From Mucilaginibacter limnophilus (GTDB taxonomy: Bacteria > Bacteroidota > Bacteroidia > Sphingobacteriales > Sphingobacteriaceae): DNA of 64,000 nucleotides. A program made the position numbers and the translations under genes. The notes below the pieces were generated by a model. The model was not told where the DNA came from. It did not search any database and saw only the letters and a program-made list of their open reading frames with translations. Every line of letters starts with the position of its first letter. Position 1 is the first letter of the stretch. Below are positions 1-8,509 of the stretch, piece after piece. The stretch spans positions 186,001-250,000 of the forward strand of contig NZ_SACK01000001.1 of NCBI RefSeq assembly GCF_004005815.1. Direction: 5' to 3'.

Positions 1-777
1 CATGTAAGTGTTGGCGATCATTGCCAGAATGAATAACCCGATGAAATAAGGAATAGCTACTTTTTTAGATTGGTTTTTGAACAGAAAGGTCGACAAAAAT
101 GCGATCGGCACGATCCACAGCGCCCTGGCTAATTTCACTGTAGTAGCTACCTCTAAAGCGTGTGCGCCGTATTTACTGGCAGCCCCGACAACAGAACTGG
201 TATCATGAATGGCAATGGCACACCATAAACCGAACTGGGTTTGTGATAAGTTGAAGTAATGCCCGACTACCGGGAACACAAACAGCGCGATAGAGTTCAG
301 TATAAACACACAACCTAAAGCGACAGAGATCTGTTTTTCTTCAGCCTTGATTACCGGAGAGATGGCTGCAATGGCGCTGCCACCGCAGATAGCCGTACCG
401 TTTGAGATCAGGTAAGAAGTTTTCGTTTCGATCTTCAGCCATTTGCCGATCAGGAAACCGAACACCAAAGTACTGCTGATCGATGCGATGGTAAACAGCA
501 CGCCTTCTTTACCGGCCTGCATGGCGCTATGCACGTTCATACCGAAACCCAACCCCACAACCGATACCTGTAACAACAAGTGTGTAGCCTTATGATTTAA
601 ATGCAGGTAAGGGTGACCTGATAATTGTGCAACCGCCAAACCTAATAACAGCGCGATAGCCGGACTGACGAATGGTGTAAGGCACAAGGTCACGCAAATA
701 ATAAAGATAAATTTGCGGGTGTTTTCGTTCAGGTGAAGAAATGTATGGGTTTGAGTTAATTGATGTTGGGTATCCAT
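1..777 (-). CDS. YeiH-family putative sulfate/sulfite exporter (3' end cut by window edge)
   Basis: The reading frame starts at ATG 777 and stays open to base 1, giving 259 residues, so the C-terminus is missing. It is a multi-helix membrane protein. The stretch SNGTAICGGSAIAA near residue 125 and the glycine-rich VVGLGFGMNVHSA segment are typical of the YeiH/UPF0324 family. Members are annotated as putative sulfate exporters and are often linked to sulfite or taurine metabolism. It lies at the downstream end of a minus-strand sulfur operon, so export of sulfite or sulfate made by the persulfide dioxygenase is a reasonable role. The family is clear; the substrate is inference. Confidence 0.85.
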   Translation of the reverse strand, partial: MDTQHQLTQTHTFLHLNENTRKFIFIICVTLCLTPFVSPAIALLLGLAVAQLSGHPYLHLNHKATHLLLQVSVVGLGFGMNVHSAMQAGKEGVLFTIASISSTLVFGFLIGKWLKIETKTSYLISNGTAICGGSAIAAISPVIKAEEKQISVALGCVFILNSIALFVFPVVGHYFNLSQTQFGLWCAIAIHDTSSVVGAASKYGAHALEVATTVKLARALWIVPIAFLSTFLFKNQSKKVAIPYFIGLFILAMIANTYM

Positions 778-852
778 GATCTTTGCTTTTGATACCCCAA
801 AATTCCGTCTTATTTAGTGATGATTTTTATCATAAAAGGCGATGGCCGATAA

Positions 853-1476
853 CTACAGGTTATGGTAATTTTGAAACCAGCTGTAATTAAATAGCTGCCC
901 GGTATTAAATGGCGTATGATGGATATGCTCCATACTTCCCGTTAAATGAAAGTGCTCCCGGAAAATGTTTGATAATGAAGCAGGTGAATGACGTTCAACC
1001 GCTAATCCGCTGCACTTTTCCGGGCCATCGATACTAAAAGTCCCGATGATAAGTTTTCCATTAGCGTTTAAATATTTAGCTACCGCCGCCACATATTTGA
1101 TTTGATCTTCTGGTTCGGTAAGAAAATGAAAAGCTGCGCGGTCATGCCAAAGGTCATATTGATCGCCGGTTACAATATTCAGTACATCGCTCACGATCCA
1201 TTTAATTTCATTGGATTTATCGCCTAATCTCAATTTTGCTCTACCAATGGCTTTAGCGGAAATATCCAAAACGGTGATGTTGGTGTAGCCCAATGCCAGC
1301 AGGTGATCGGCCAATAAACTGTCCCCGCCGCCGATGTCGATGATCGCGGCATCCTTGGGAAGGTCAAAACTATTGATGATCGTTAACGAGGTTTACGGTA
1401 TTGGCTCGTACCAGCTTACTTCGGTCAGTTTTTTCTGAGCATAAACGTTTTCCCAGTGTTCTTTTTTGTTTGCCAT
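853..1476 (-). pseudogene. Class I SAM-dependent methyltransferase interrupted by a stop codon
   Basis: Reading from ATG 1476 gives a normal methyltransferase N-terminus (MANKKEHWENVYAQKKL, then VSWYEPIP). A TAA at 1395-1393 follows as codon 28. The same frame then continues without another stop to 853. It carries SAM motif I (IIDIGGGDS) and a motif II-like VLDIS. Homologues usually have Glu, Gln or Lys at the stop position (PETS), so one base change, for example GAA to TAA, explains the break. The intact length would be 207 residues. An internal TTG at 1314 could start a fragment, but that lacks motif I and would not work. The gene begins 2 nt after the stop of the upstream dioxygenase gene, so it was the next gene of the operon. 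Confidence 0.8.
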
Positions 1477-1478
1477 TG

Positions 1479-2816
1479 TTAGGATATAAAGTTTTTGATC
1501 GCCTCGCCCAGATCAAATACCTTGGTTTTTGTCCCCAACGCGTTGGCAATGATACTGCTTCCCGCAGCACTGCGGTACCCACCGGCACAATGTACTACGA
1601 CAGGCTTACTTAAAGGTATATTCGCTAAACATTCCCGAAGCTCGTACAGTGGAATATGGATGGCGTTCCTGAAGACCGGCTGTGTTTTTATTTCTGCTTC
1701 ATTACGGATATCGACGATAGTATATTGCTCCGGGTGCGCTGCAAAATGCGCCAAATGCAGCTCTGCCATTTGTTCATCGCCACCCGCTACAACGAATGCA
1801 GCTTCTATAAAAGCTTCGTAACCGATCTTTGCCGTTTTGCTGATCAATTGCTTTAATTTCTCCTCATTTTCCGCTACCAGGTAAAACACTTCTTCCGGCG
1901 CGATGATACTACCCAGCCAAGTCTCGAACTTGCCGCCGTCCTGGATATTGATCGATCCCGGTAGATGCCCCTTTTTAAAATCTGCTTCAGGCCTTGCATC
2001 AATAATAAACAGTTTGCTGTTTAACGTAATTGGTTTTTTGACAGGGACATCGGCTAAAGCTGTTTTTAAGCCTATGGCACCATGCTTATTTAAGGCGACA
2101 TCGTAGGCGAAATACTTGGGTATAAACGGTTGGTCTGCCAATAACTCGCGCACAAATTCCGCTTCGCTAATTTCCTGTAATGACCAGTTACCTGCCTTTT
2201 CCGCACCAATGGTACTGCGGTTAGCTTCGCTCAATGCTTTGCCGCATAAGGTACCTGCCCCATGTGCCGGATAAACCCCAACCACATCATCTAAAGTCAA
2301 CAATTTATCGCGTAGCGAATGATACATTAGTTTAGCCAACTCCTCGCGCTTCGCAGTTAGGTTACCCGCCTGCTCGCGCAGATCGGGCCTGCCGCAATCA
2401 CCAATAAATAAAGTATCACCTGTAAATACAGCTTTGTCCTTGCCATCATGCTCCAGAACAATGCTGATACTATCTGGCGAATGCCCTGGTGTGTTCAAAG
2501 CTTTCAATTTTATTTTACCGAATACGATCTCATCACCATCATCAAATGTTTGATGGGCATATTCCGCGCCCAATAGCTTGGAAGAATAAATGACCGCGCC
2601 GGTAACCTGTTGCAATTCCAGATGTCCGCTTACAAAATCCGCATGCGGATGGGTTTCGATCACAGCGATGATGTTGGCATCATGTGCTTTTGCAAAAGAC
2701 AGGTACGGCGTAATGTCTCTTGACGGGTCGATCAGCACGATCTTGTTTTCGCATTCGCTTAATACCGCGTAAGAATAATGCGATAGCCCTTTATCTTCAA
2801 ATTGTTCAATTTTCAT
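1479..2816 (-). CDS. CstB-like persulfide dioxygenase-rhodanese fusion
   Basis: This 445-residue protein has an N-terminal metallo-beta-lactamase domain (about residues 1-240) with the metal motif THPHADFVSGH at 55-65. A rhodanese-like domain without a catalytic cysteine follows (about 265-345). The C-terminal rhodanese domain carries the active loop VHCAGGYRS near residue 418. This is the ETHE1/CstB plan: the iron domain oxidises glutathione or coenzyme A persulfide to sulfite, and the rhodanese transfers sulfane sulfur. The start is placed at MKIEQFEDKG (2816), just past the preceding stop (TGA, 2820-2818), instead of an upstream in-frame ATG at 2849 inside the neighbouring gene. It sits directly after two YeeE/YedE transporter genes, which fits sulfide or thiosulfate detoxification. 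Confidence 0.88.
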   Translation of the reverse strand: MKIEQFEDKGLSHYSYAVLSECENKIVLIDPSRDITPYLSFAKAHDANIIAVIETHPHADFVSGHLELQQVTGAVIYSSKLLGAEYAHQTFDDGDEIVFGKIKLKALNTPGHSPDSISIVLEHDGKDKAVFTGDTLFIGDCGRPDLREQAGNLTAKREELAKLMYHSLRDKLLTLDDVVGVYPAHGAGTLCGKALSEANRSTIGAEKAGNWSLQEISEAEFVRELLADQPFIPKYFAYDVALNKHGAIGLKTALADVPVKKPITLNSKLFIIDARPEADFKKGHLPGSINIQDGGKFETWLGSIIAPEEVFYLVAENEEKLKQLISKTAKIGYEAFIEAAFVVAGGDEQMAELHLAHFAAHPEQYTIVDIRNEAEIKTQPVFRNAIHIPLYELRECLANIPLSKPVVVHCAGGYRSAAGSSIIANALGTKTKVFDLGEAIKNFIS

Positions 2817-2817
2817 A

Positions 2818-3228
2818 TCAATGTGGAAGTTTTTCACGTAATAAACCATAAACCCAGGTACCTGCTATGGCGCTCAACAGGGTAACTGAGGTAACTAAAA
2901 TGCCGCTGCCGATCTGCGCGAATATGGGGCCTGGGCACGCACCGGTAAGCGCCCAGCCCAATCCGAAGATCAAACCACCATAAACATAGCCCCAGTTAAA
3001 CTGCTTATCCGGGATGATGATCGCTTCCTGATGGATCGTTTTGATATTGAATCGTTTGATCAACAAGATGGAGATCATGGCGACTACAATAGCACTGCCG
3101 ATGATGCCATACATGTGGAAGGCTTGCAGGCGGAACATTTCCTGTATGCGGAACCACGATATCACTTCGGATTTGATCAGGATGATACCGAAGCACATCC
3201 CGACCAGTAAAAATTTCAGGTTCCTCAT
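2818..3228 (-). CDS. YeeE/YedE family transporter, half-size protein B
   Basis: The 136-residue membrane protein has about four hydrophobic helices. The conserved GLIFGLGWALTGACPGPIFAQIGSG segment near residues 75-100 includes the cysteine that is conserved in YeeE/YedE (TsuA-like) proteins and is implicated in thiosulfate or sulfur transfer. The start [10 protein letters not shown] at 3228 overlaps the upstream gene's stop by four bases (ATGA), pointing to translational coupling. A longer frame from 3312 would run deep into that gene and is less likely. Together with the next gene it forms a split YeeE/YedE pair, a common layout in Bacteroidota sulfur clusters. The exact substrate cannot be told from sequence. 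Confidence 0.85.
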   Translation of the reverse strand: MRNLKFLLVGMCFGIILIKSEVISWFRIQEMFRLQAFHMYGIIGSAIVVAMISILLIKRFNIKTIHQEAIIIPDKQFNWGYVYGGLIFGLGWALTGACPGPIFAQIGSGILVTSVTLLSAIAGTWVYGLLREKLPH

Positions 3229-3785
3229 AGCTGTAATAAATAAGGTAAGATCAACCAGGTCATTACAAAGCCGCCGATCATAAAGCAACAGGTTGCGACC
3301 AGCGAAGGCCATTGCAAAGAGGAAATACCCATAATGGCATGCCCGGATGTGCAGCCCCCTGCATAGCGGGTACCGAAGCCGACCAGGAAACCGCCGACAA
3401 CGATAAATACAAATCCTTTTAAAGTTGCAAGCCCTTTGAAACCAAAAATATCCTGCGGCAGCAGCCCTGTAAAATCTTTGATGCCTTGTTGCTGTAAAGC
3501 GGCGGTAGTTTTAGGGTTGATGGCTACCGGGCCGGGGTTGGATAACAAATGCGCAGCGATGAATCCTCCCAACACTATACCGGCGATAAAAAACAAGTTC
3601 CAGGCATCTTTCTTCCAATCAAACTTAAAAAAGGAAACATTTGCAGGAATGCATGCCGCACAGATCTGCCGCAAGGTGGATGAGATGCCGAATGTTTTGT
3701 TACCCAATAGCAATAGCGCCGGGACGATGAGGCCTATTAATGGCCCTGCTACATACCAGGGCCAGGGGTGTTTAATGATATTCAT
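3225..3785 (-). CDS. YeeE/YedE family transporter, half-size protein A
   Basis: This 186-residue membrane protein has the hallmark [23 protein letters not shown] near residue 145, with the family's conserved cysteine in the GGCTSGH motif. A second cysteine-bearing motif (RQICAACIP) lies near residue 41. The YeeE/YedE family includes the thiosulfate importer TsuA, so uptake or handling of reduced sulfur is likely. Its start overlaps the end of the preceding TauE/SafE gene by 14 bases and its stop overlaps the following half-transporter by 4 bases. Exporter, transporter pair and dioxygenase are therefore probably one transcript. Confidence 0.87.
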   Translation of the reverse strand: MNIIKHPWPWYVAGPLIGLIVPALLLLGNKTFGISSTLRQICAACIPANVSFFKFDWKKDAWNLFFIAGIVLGGFIAAHLLSNPGPVAINPKTTAALQQQGIKDFTGLLPQDIFGFKGLATLKGFVFIVVGGFLVGFGTRYAGGCTSGHAIMGISSLQWPSLVATCCFMIGGFVMTWLILPYLLQL

Positions 3786-4575
3786 AGGAGTTGGTTAAAG
3801 TGCTTATTAAAACAAAGATACCCATAGCCAGTACAAACCAGCCAAAGGCCGGTTTCAGGCGCGTATCGCTGATAAACCGCGTAAGGTAACTGCCGAGAAT
3901 GATACCGGCAATGGCGAAACCCGAAAAGATGGCTAAGAACGAATAATTGATGGCTACATGCCCGGTGATATCACCCAATACCCCCAATAGCGAGCTGATG
4001 GCCATCACCATGAGCGAGGTGCCTATAGCTTTTTTCATCGGCAGACCGGCGAATAATACCAGTGAAGGGATGATCAAAAAGCCACCGCCAACCCCCACAA
4101 AACCAGTGATGAGGCCAACCGCTATGGCCTGTAAGATAAGCCTTCGGTAATTGATCTCAATTGATGCAAGTTCGATTCCTTTTGTCCGTTGTAGCATGGA
4201 AACTGATGCGGCCAGCATCAACCCGGCAAATATCAGCATCAGCAGCATACTTTTGGTTAACGCCCAATGGCCGAGGGTAAATAAATGAACTGGCATGATC
4301 GGCATTACCCATCGCCGCATTATAAATACCGCCGTTAATGAGGGTAAACCGAATAAGAATGCCGTTTTCACATCTACATTGCCCTTTTGATAATGGCTGG
4401 CCGCACCTGCGGTGCTTGCGAGCCCAACTACAAATAAAGAATATGTGGTGGCCAATACCGGATCAATAGCAAAAAAACAAACGAGAATAGGTACGGTTAA
4501 GATAGAGCCACCACCGCCTATCAAACCGAGGGATAAACCAATTAAAACCGAAGCTGCGTAACCTGCTATTTCCAA
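3772..4575 (-). CDS. TauE/SafE family sulfite/anion exporter (TTG start)
   Basis: The 267-residue protein has about eight hydrophobic helices and two copies of the family's glycine-rich turn: [19 protein letters not shown] near residue 14 and [19 protein letters not shown] near residue 153. TauE/SafE proteins export sulfite, sulfoacetate or related organic anions. No in-frame ATG is available upstream. TTG at 4575, read as [13 protein letters not shown], aligns with the usual family N-terminus, so a TTG start is proposed. It is the first gene after the divergently placed regulator region and overlaps the next transporter gene. In this context, export of sulfite produced by the dioxygenase is the likely job. 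Confidence 0.85.
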   Translation of the reverse strand: MEIAGYAASVLIGLSLGLIGGGGSILTVPILVCFFAIDPVLATTYSLFVVGLASTAGAASHYQKGNVDVKTAFLFGLPSLTAVFIMRRWVMPIMPVHLFTLGHWALTKSMLLMLIFAGLMLAASVSMLQRTKGIELASIEINYRRLILQAIAVGLITGFVGVGGGFLIIPSLVLFAGLPMKKAIGTSLMVMAISSLLGVLGDITGHVAINYSFLAIFSGFAIAGIILGSYLTRFISDTRLKPAFGWFVLAMGIFVLISTLTNSYEYH

Positions 4576-4634
4576 AATCTGATGATTGATGGAACAAAGC
4601 TATCCGCTTTAAGCCCGGTAATTAGTGACTTATG

Positions 4635-5243
4635 TTACACAGGGAAATTTAAAGTGATCTTATTGCGGGAAAGAATGATCATTTCCTTCTTTTCCATCTG
4701 TTTAAGCAGGCGTGAGATCACTTCGCGCGTAGTGCCTAACTCTTCTGCCAGTTGCTGGTGCGTGAGCTGAAACTCATGGGAATTAAATACCGCAGCCTTC
4801 TTCTTCAGCAGTTCAACAATGCGGTCGTCCAGTTTTTGAAAGGCCACTTCGTTAATTACCGTGAGTAATTCCTCAAAACGCTGGTGGTAAAGCTTAAAGA
4901 TAAAATCGGCCCATTCGGGATAGCTCTTTATCCATTCGCTGGCTTTGGTAATGGGCAACATCAGTACATCGGCATCCTCTTCCACCTCCAGGTGTACTTT
5001 CGAGGTATCTTCATGTATCCCGGCCAGGAATGACATGATGCAGCTTTCGCCGGGCTTAATGTAATAAAGTAATATTTCGCGGCCATCCTCATCCTGCCGC
5101 ATCACCCGCATACTGCCGGATAAAAGCACCGGCAACGAACGCACATAACTGTTTGACGACATCAGCACCGTACCGGCAGGCAACTGCTTACGCTGGCTAT
5201 TTGCCTCTAATTCTAATTGCAACGCAGGGCCAAACTGTATCAT
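4635..5243 (-). CDS. Crp/Fnr family transcriptional regulator
   Basis: The 202-residue protein has a cyclic-nucleotide-binding-like beta-barrel (about residues 10-120), a dimerisation helix and a winged helix-turn-helix near residues 150-190 (LAEELGTTREVISRLLKQM). It lacks the Fnr iron-sulfur cysteine cluster; one cysteine lies in GESCIMSFLAG. It is just upstream of, and on the same strand as, the transporter-dioxygenase operon, so it probably controls that operon. Some Crp/Fnr proteins of sulfide-oxidation clusters sense reactive sulfur through cysteines. Whether this one does is inference. Confidence 0.88.
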   Translation of the reverse strand: MIQFGPALQLELEANSQRKQLPAGTVLMSSNSYVRSLPVLLSGSMRVMRQDEDGREILLYYIKPGESCIMSFLAGIHEDTSKVHLEVEEDADVLMLPITKASEWIKSYPEWADFIFKLYHQRFEELLTVINEVAFQKLDDRIVELLKKKAAVFNSHEFQLTHQQLAEELGTTREVISRLLKQMEKKEMIILSRNKITLNFPV

Positions 5244-5289
5244 TGAGTAAATTTAGCAGTCTTAAGATCTATTACCTAATACTGCTTCT

Positions 5290-5949
5290 TCAAATGCTAA
5301 TACTAAAACCCGGTTGCATGGCCTGATGAAATACGATCCCTCGTTTTTCAAAGTGCTTACTATAGGTCTCGTAGCGTTGTTTTAAAAAGAATTCCTTGGC
5401 GTAGCCATCGTGCACCGGTAGTACGGCCTTGGGTTTAATATGATCAGCAAACTCCGCTACCGCTATCTCTGTCGTAAACGGAGCCATAACAGGCAGTATT
5501 AATAATTCAGGCTGTTGAAATTCATCATCATAAGTGCCAAAAGAATCCGCAGGATTTAAGACCCTGCCATCGATCAAGTAGGCCTGCATATCAGGCAATG
5601 GACTATCAAGAATATTTTCATGTTTTACATTGATCGCCTGCAAAGCAAAAGGACCGATATCGAACAACCCGGCCTCAACCAAGTTATAAGATAGCCCGGA
5701 CTCTTTTAATTCTTTAGCGACTTCTTTGTTGGTATAAATCTTAGCGCCGCTTAATTTAACGATGGCTTTCAGTTGTTCCACGTCCAGGTGGTCGGGATGA
5801 CTATGGGTAATGATGACAGCATTGACTTTAATAAATTGCTCCACTTTTACTAAGTCCTCGGCAAATGTAAACTTACCGGGATCGAATAATAACTGAAAAC
5901 CGTCTTTTTCCAGTAGTAGGCAAGAGTGGATATATTTAGATATTTTCAT
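5290..5949 (-). CDS. MBL-fold metal-dependent hydrolase (UlaG-like)
   Basis: From MKISKYIHSC (start 5949) this gives 219 residues. The metal motif THSHPDHLD lies near residue 60, and the late histidine motif VLPVHDGYAKE near 177. The short single-domain form, with LIDGRVLNPADSFG in the middle, resembles YtnP/UlaG-type hydrolases rather than a persulfide dioxygenase. A longer frame starting at 6003 is possible, but its extra residues do not look like the family. No signal peptide is seen, so it should be cytosolic. The substrate is unknown, and its place between the Crp regulator and the LysR gene gives only a weak hint of a sulfur-related role. Confidence 0.75.
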   Translation of the reverse strand: MKISKYIHSCLLLEKDGFQLLFDPGKFTFAEDLVKVEQFIKVNAVIITHSHPDHLDVEQLKAIVKLSGAKIYTNKEVAKELKESGLSYNLVEAGLFDIGPFALQAINVKHENILDSPLPDMQAYLIDGRVLNPADSFGTYDDEFQQPELLILPVMAPFTTEIAVAEFADHIKPKAVLPVHDGYAKEFFLKQRYETYSKHFEKRGIVFHQAMQPGFSISI

Positions 5950-6091
5950 AGCATTTGAATATGATAAATAAACCCTCAAATGATGGGAAAGTTTCCAGCC
6001 CAACCAAGCTATCAGATCCTATTGCCGTAAAGAGATCTATTATGGTAAACAGACATCACGATAACTAAATATTATCGAACATTTTTTTTGA

Positions 6092-6526
6092 TCAATTTGA
6101 TACATCTCTTATAAAAAGCTGCCTGTTCCTTTCACTTCCTGCTGGATATGCTGTAATTAGAATTTTAGACGAGGGAAAATCAGCATCGACGGCAGCTTTG
6201 CAGATAACGGGAGCAATACGCTTCATTAGAATAATAACATGATCAGGTTGAAGCGAACGCATGCGATCTGCCAACTGCCGGGCAGCATAACCCGTTGGTT
6301 TAGTCAATATTTCTTTACCCAAAGGATAAAGGTGATCCAAGACGCATCCGGACTTGTTAAAAAAGTCAAGAAAGTCGTCAGCAGAACTAAATTTACCAAA
6401 AGCCTGTTCAAAGGCCGTGCGCATTGCCCGGAATAAATTGGTGTTCTTTAAATAAAAATGTTTATCGATAGAACCAGGCGCTTCAGCAATAAACATGATG
6501 ATGACTTTATTTCTCTTTTCAGTCAT
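6092..6526 (-). CDS. Small uracil-DNA-glycosylase-superfamily-like protein
   Basis: This 144-residue protein has FIAEAPGSIDKHF near the start and ITAYPAGSERNRQLF near the end. These resemble the first and last motifs of the uracil-DNA glycosylase superfamily fold. It lacks a clear catalytic Asp-containing GQDP motif, so glycosylase activity is not supported. Similar short proteins are usually left as hypothetical. It ends 9 nt downstream of the LysR stop codon on the same strand, so the two are probably co-transcribed. Function is unknown; a DNA-repair or nucleotide-binding role is only a fold-based guess. Confidence 0.55.
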   Translation of the reverse strand: MTEKRNKVIIMFIAEAPGSIDKHFYLKNTNLFRAMRTAFEQAFGKFSSADDFLDFFNKSGCVLDHLYPLGKEILTKPTGYAARQLADRMRSLQPDHVIILMKRIAPVICKAAVDADFPSSKILITAYPAGSERNRQLFIRDVSN

Positions 6527-6535
6527 ATCAGAGGC

Positions 6536-7429
6536 TTATAGGCTCTTATAGCTTTTAGCGAATCGCATAAATATTTCTGCTAACGATGAAGGTTGACCGT
6601 GTGGCAGGATAAAATAAAATGGACGCTCTATAGTCAGATCTTTGATATCAATGATCCTGCATTCGTTGTATTTTAGTTCTTTTAATATCGACTGCACAGA
6701 TACAAATGCAAAACATTTGCTGTGTAGCAAATAAGACTTTATACTTTCCGTGCCCCCTAACTGCATTTCTATTTTCAGATCTGATAATTTGATATTGAAA
6801 GGCTTTAAAGCGTGAGCAATAACGTCCAACGTTCCCGAACCGGGTTCACGCAGCAACAGCGGCAATTCTTTTAATTCCTCTGGCTTGATGCTGTCCTTTT
6901 TAAAGGTATTCGTGGCGCTGCAGATCAGTACCAGTTCATCACTCAAAAATTCCTGGTAGCTCAACTGCGGATTACGGAGGATGCCCTCTACAATGCCCAA
7001 GTCGATCTCTTTATTCAGTAAGGCCTGCTCAACCTGCTCCGTATTACCTGGCACCAGGTTCACTTGTACATCTTTAAACTTTTCATGAAACCTTGCCAGT
7101 ACCGGCGGGATAACGTATTGCGCAACAGTATTACTGCCACCGATACGCAACGTACCCGAATGTTTTTTGATCAGCAGGTTCATGTCAAAATCCAGCTCGT
7201 TATAAACAGCGGCCAGTCTATCCGCATAAGCGAGCAACATTTCGCCAGCAGGTGTGAGAGATATTTTTTTGTTGCCACTACGTTCTATCAGCGTGGTTTT
7301 AAACTGTTCTTCCAGTTCTTTTATATGTTTGGTCACAGCAGGCTGGCTGATAAAAAGTTCCGTAGACGCCTTGGTAAAGTTCAGCCTCTTGGCTACCGTA
7401 TGAAAAACCTGTAAGCGGAAATCGAACAT
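6536..7429 (-). CDS. LysR family transcriptional regulator
   Basis: The 297-residue protein has the classic LysR layout. The N-terminal winged helix (residues 1-60) includes FTKASTELFISQPAVTKHIKELEEQF, and an effector-binding domain covers about 90-290. Within that domain, the region LREPGSGTLDVIAHAL resembles CysB/YeiE-type regulators that respond to sulfur compounds. YeiE-type regulators are known to control yeiH-like genes in other bacteria, and a yeiH homologue lies at the left edge of this window, so it may regulate that gene or the surrounding block. The effector is unknown. Confidence 0.88.
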   Translation of the reverse strand: MFDFRLQVFHTVAKRLNFTKASTELFISQPAVTKHIKELEEQFKTTLIERSGNKKISLTPAGEMLLAYADRLAAVYNELDFDMNLLIKKHSGTLRIGGSNTVAQYVIPPVLARFHEKFKDVQVNLVPGNTEQVEQALLNKEIDLGIVEGILRNPQLSYQEFLSDELVLICSATNTFKKDSIKPEELKELPLLLREPGSGTLDVIAHALKPFNIKLSDLKIEMQLGGTESIKSYLLHSKCFAFVSVQSILKELKYNECRIIDIKDLTIERPFYFILPHGQPSSLAEIFMRFAKSYKSL

Positions 7430-7444
7430 ATTGATAAAGAGTTA

Positions 7445-7591
7445 TTAGCTAAGTCGGAAAAGTAACAACAAAAAAGGAAAAGTAGCTGCCGTCAATACGA
7501 TAACAGGTACAGCGATTTTTAGAACTTTGTCGCCAATAATTATTGTTTGGTCATCAAATTCATAATGGACGTAATGTTGAATAGTTTTCAT
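7445..7591 (-). CDS. Small single-span membrane protein (48 aa)
   Basis: ATG 7591 to TAA 7447-7445 encodes 48 residues. A polar N-terminal half (MKTIQHYVHYEFDDQTI) is followed by one hydrophobic helix (VPVIVLTAATFPFLLLLF) and a short basic end (FRLS). No family is recognised. It fills the gap upstream of the LysR gene on the same strand. The frame, the helix and the absence of any competing feature make it plausible, but a frame this short can occur by chance. Confidence 0.4.
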   Translation of the reverse strand: MKTIQHYVHYEFDDQTIIIGDKVLKIAVPVIVLTAATFPFLLLLFRLS

Positions 7592-7754
7592 GATCTTCTT
7601 TGTTTATGTCTCAAAGATCAATCATAAAACTAAGTCATTTTCATTGTTAAAACAGATGGTTGATAATCTAAAGTTATGAAAAACAGCTCAAACATGTAAA
7701 GCAAAAGCAAACTGATTCTGTCGATCTGTTTTTGCTATAGTTTAACAGTGAGCT

Positions 7755-8498
7755 TTATTCCCATCCCCACTTTTTAAATAACGCATGGCCATCGGTACTT
7801 TGTAAGAATTGAATGAATTGTTTGGCTTGCGCTGCGTGTTTGGTATTGGATGTCAGCGCTACCGGCGTACCGCGAAATAGCCGTGATGCCAAAGGAAGTT
7901 CTACAACCTGTGTAACATCTTTTAGATTCTCATGCCATGAGGCATAGGTGATCCAAGCATCGTAACTTTGATCTTTCTTCCAAGCCTCAATACCCAACGC
8001 AGTATTGGCAAAAGATCCGCCAATGTTTCGCTGTATCCCACCGATCAGGTTTTCTTTACCGGCAAGGTCTTCCCACAAGCCCAACTGACCGGCTCCATTT
8101 ACATCAAGTATTTTAATGCCAGGTTTGGCAAGGTCTTTTAAACCGATAATATGTTTGGGATTACCCGGCCTTACTAAAATAGCTGCACGTCTTTTATAAA
8201 GTTCTACACGTGTTGCTGCATCAATCATTCCCGGATGGGTTTGCATGAACTGCGTAAGCATATATTCCGCGCCACCGTAGATCACATCGGAATTAGCCTG
8301 CGCTTGCGAAAGCCACTTAGACTCGGGGCCACCGGTCACTTTTACCGGAATTCCTGTTTTAACGCTGAATGCTTTAGCGCAATCCTGCATGGCAGATAAA
8401 GGGCCACCTGGGCCGTAAATGTGTAAGGTGTCTTTTTGAGCATATAAGTTGCCGCAAATGGCGGCAACCAATGCTAAACTTATCATAATCTTTTTCAT
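7755..8498 (-). CDS. AcfC-like periplasmic solute-binding protein
   Basis: The 247-residue protein has a signal peptide (MKKIMISLALVAAICGNLYAQ). It is followed by a type II periplasmic-binding fold starting LHIYGPGGPLSAMQDCAKAF and containing VTGGPESKWL. This matches the AcfC (accessory colonisation factor C)/ModA-like group that binds anions such as sulfate or molybdate. No ABC permease or ATPase is encoded nearby, so it may act as an orphan binding protein or partner a system elsewhere. It is followed on the same strand at larger coordinates by the beta-propeller gene, with an 11-nt gap, suggesting one operon. Confidence 0.78.
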   Translation of the reverse strand: MKKIMISLALVAAICGNLYAQKDTLHIYGPGGPLSAMQDCAKAFSVKTGIPVKVTGGPESKWLSQAQANSDVIYGGAEYMLTQFMQTHPGMIDAATRVELYKRRAAILVRPGNPKHIIGLKDLAKPGIKILDVNGAGQLGLWEDLAGKENLIGGIQRNIGGSFANTALGIEAWKKDQSYDAWITYASWHENLKDVTQVVELPLASRLFRGTPVALTSNTKHAAQAKQFIQFLQSTDGHALFKKWGWE

Positions 8499-8509
8499 CG
8501 TTATTTAAT

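Noticed and set aside
1370..1613. Open frames on both strands between the methyltransferase and the dioxygenase
   Set aside because: They overlap the true N-terminus of the methyltransferase and the end of the dioxygenase in other frames and have biased composition.
4635..5243. Fnr-type oxygen sensor
   Set aside because: The cysteine cluster needed to hold the iron-sulfur centre is missing, so only the general Crp/Fnr label is kept.
5290..5949. A second persulfide dioxygenase
   Set aside because: The metal motif is of the general MBL type (THSHPDHLD) and the rest resembles UlaG/YtnP hydrolases.
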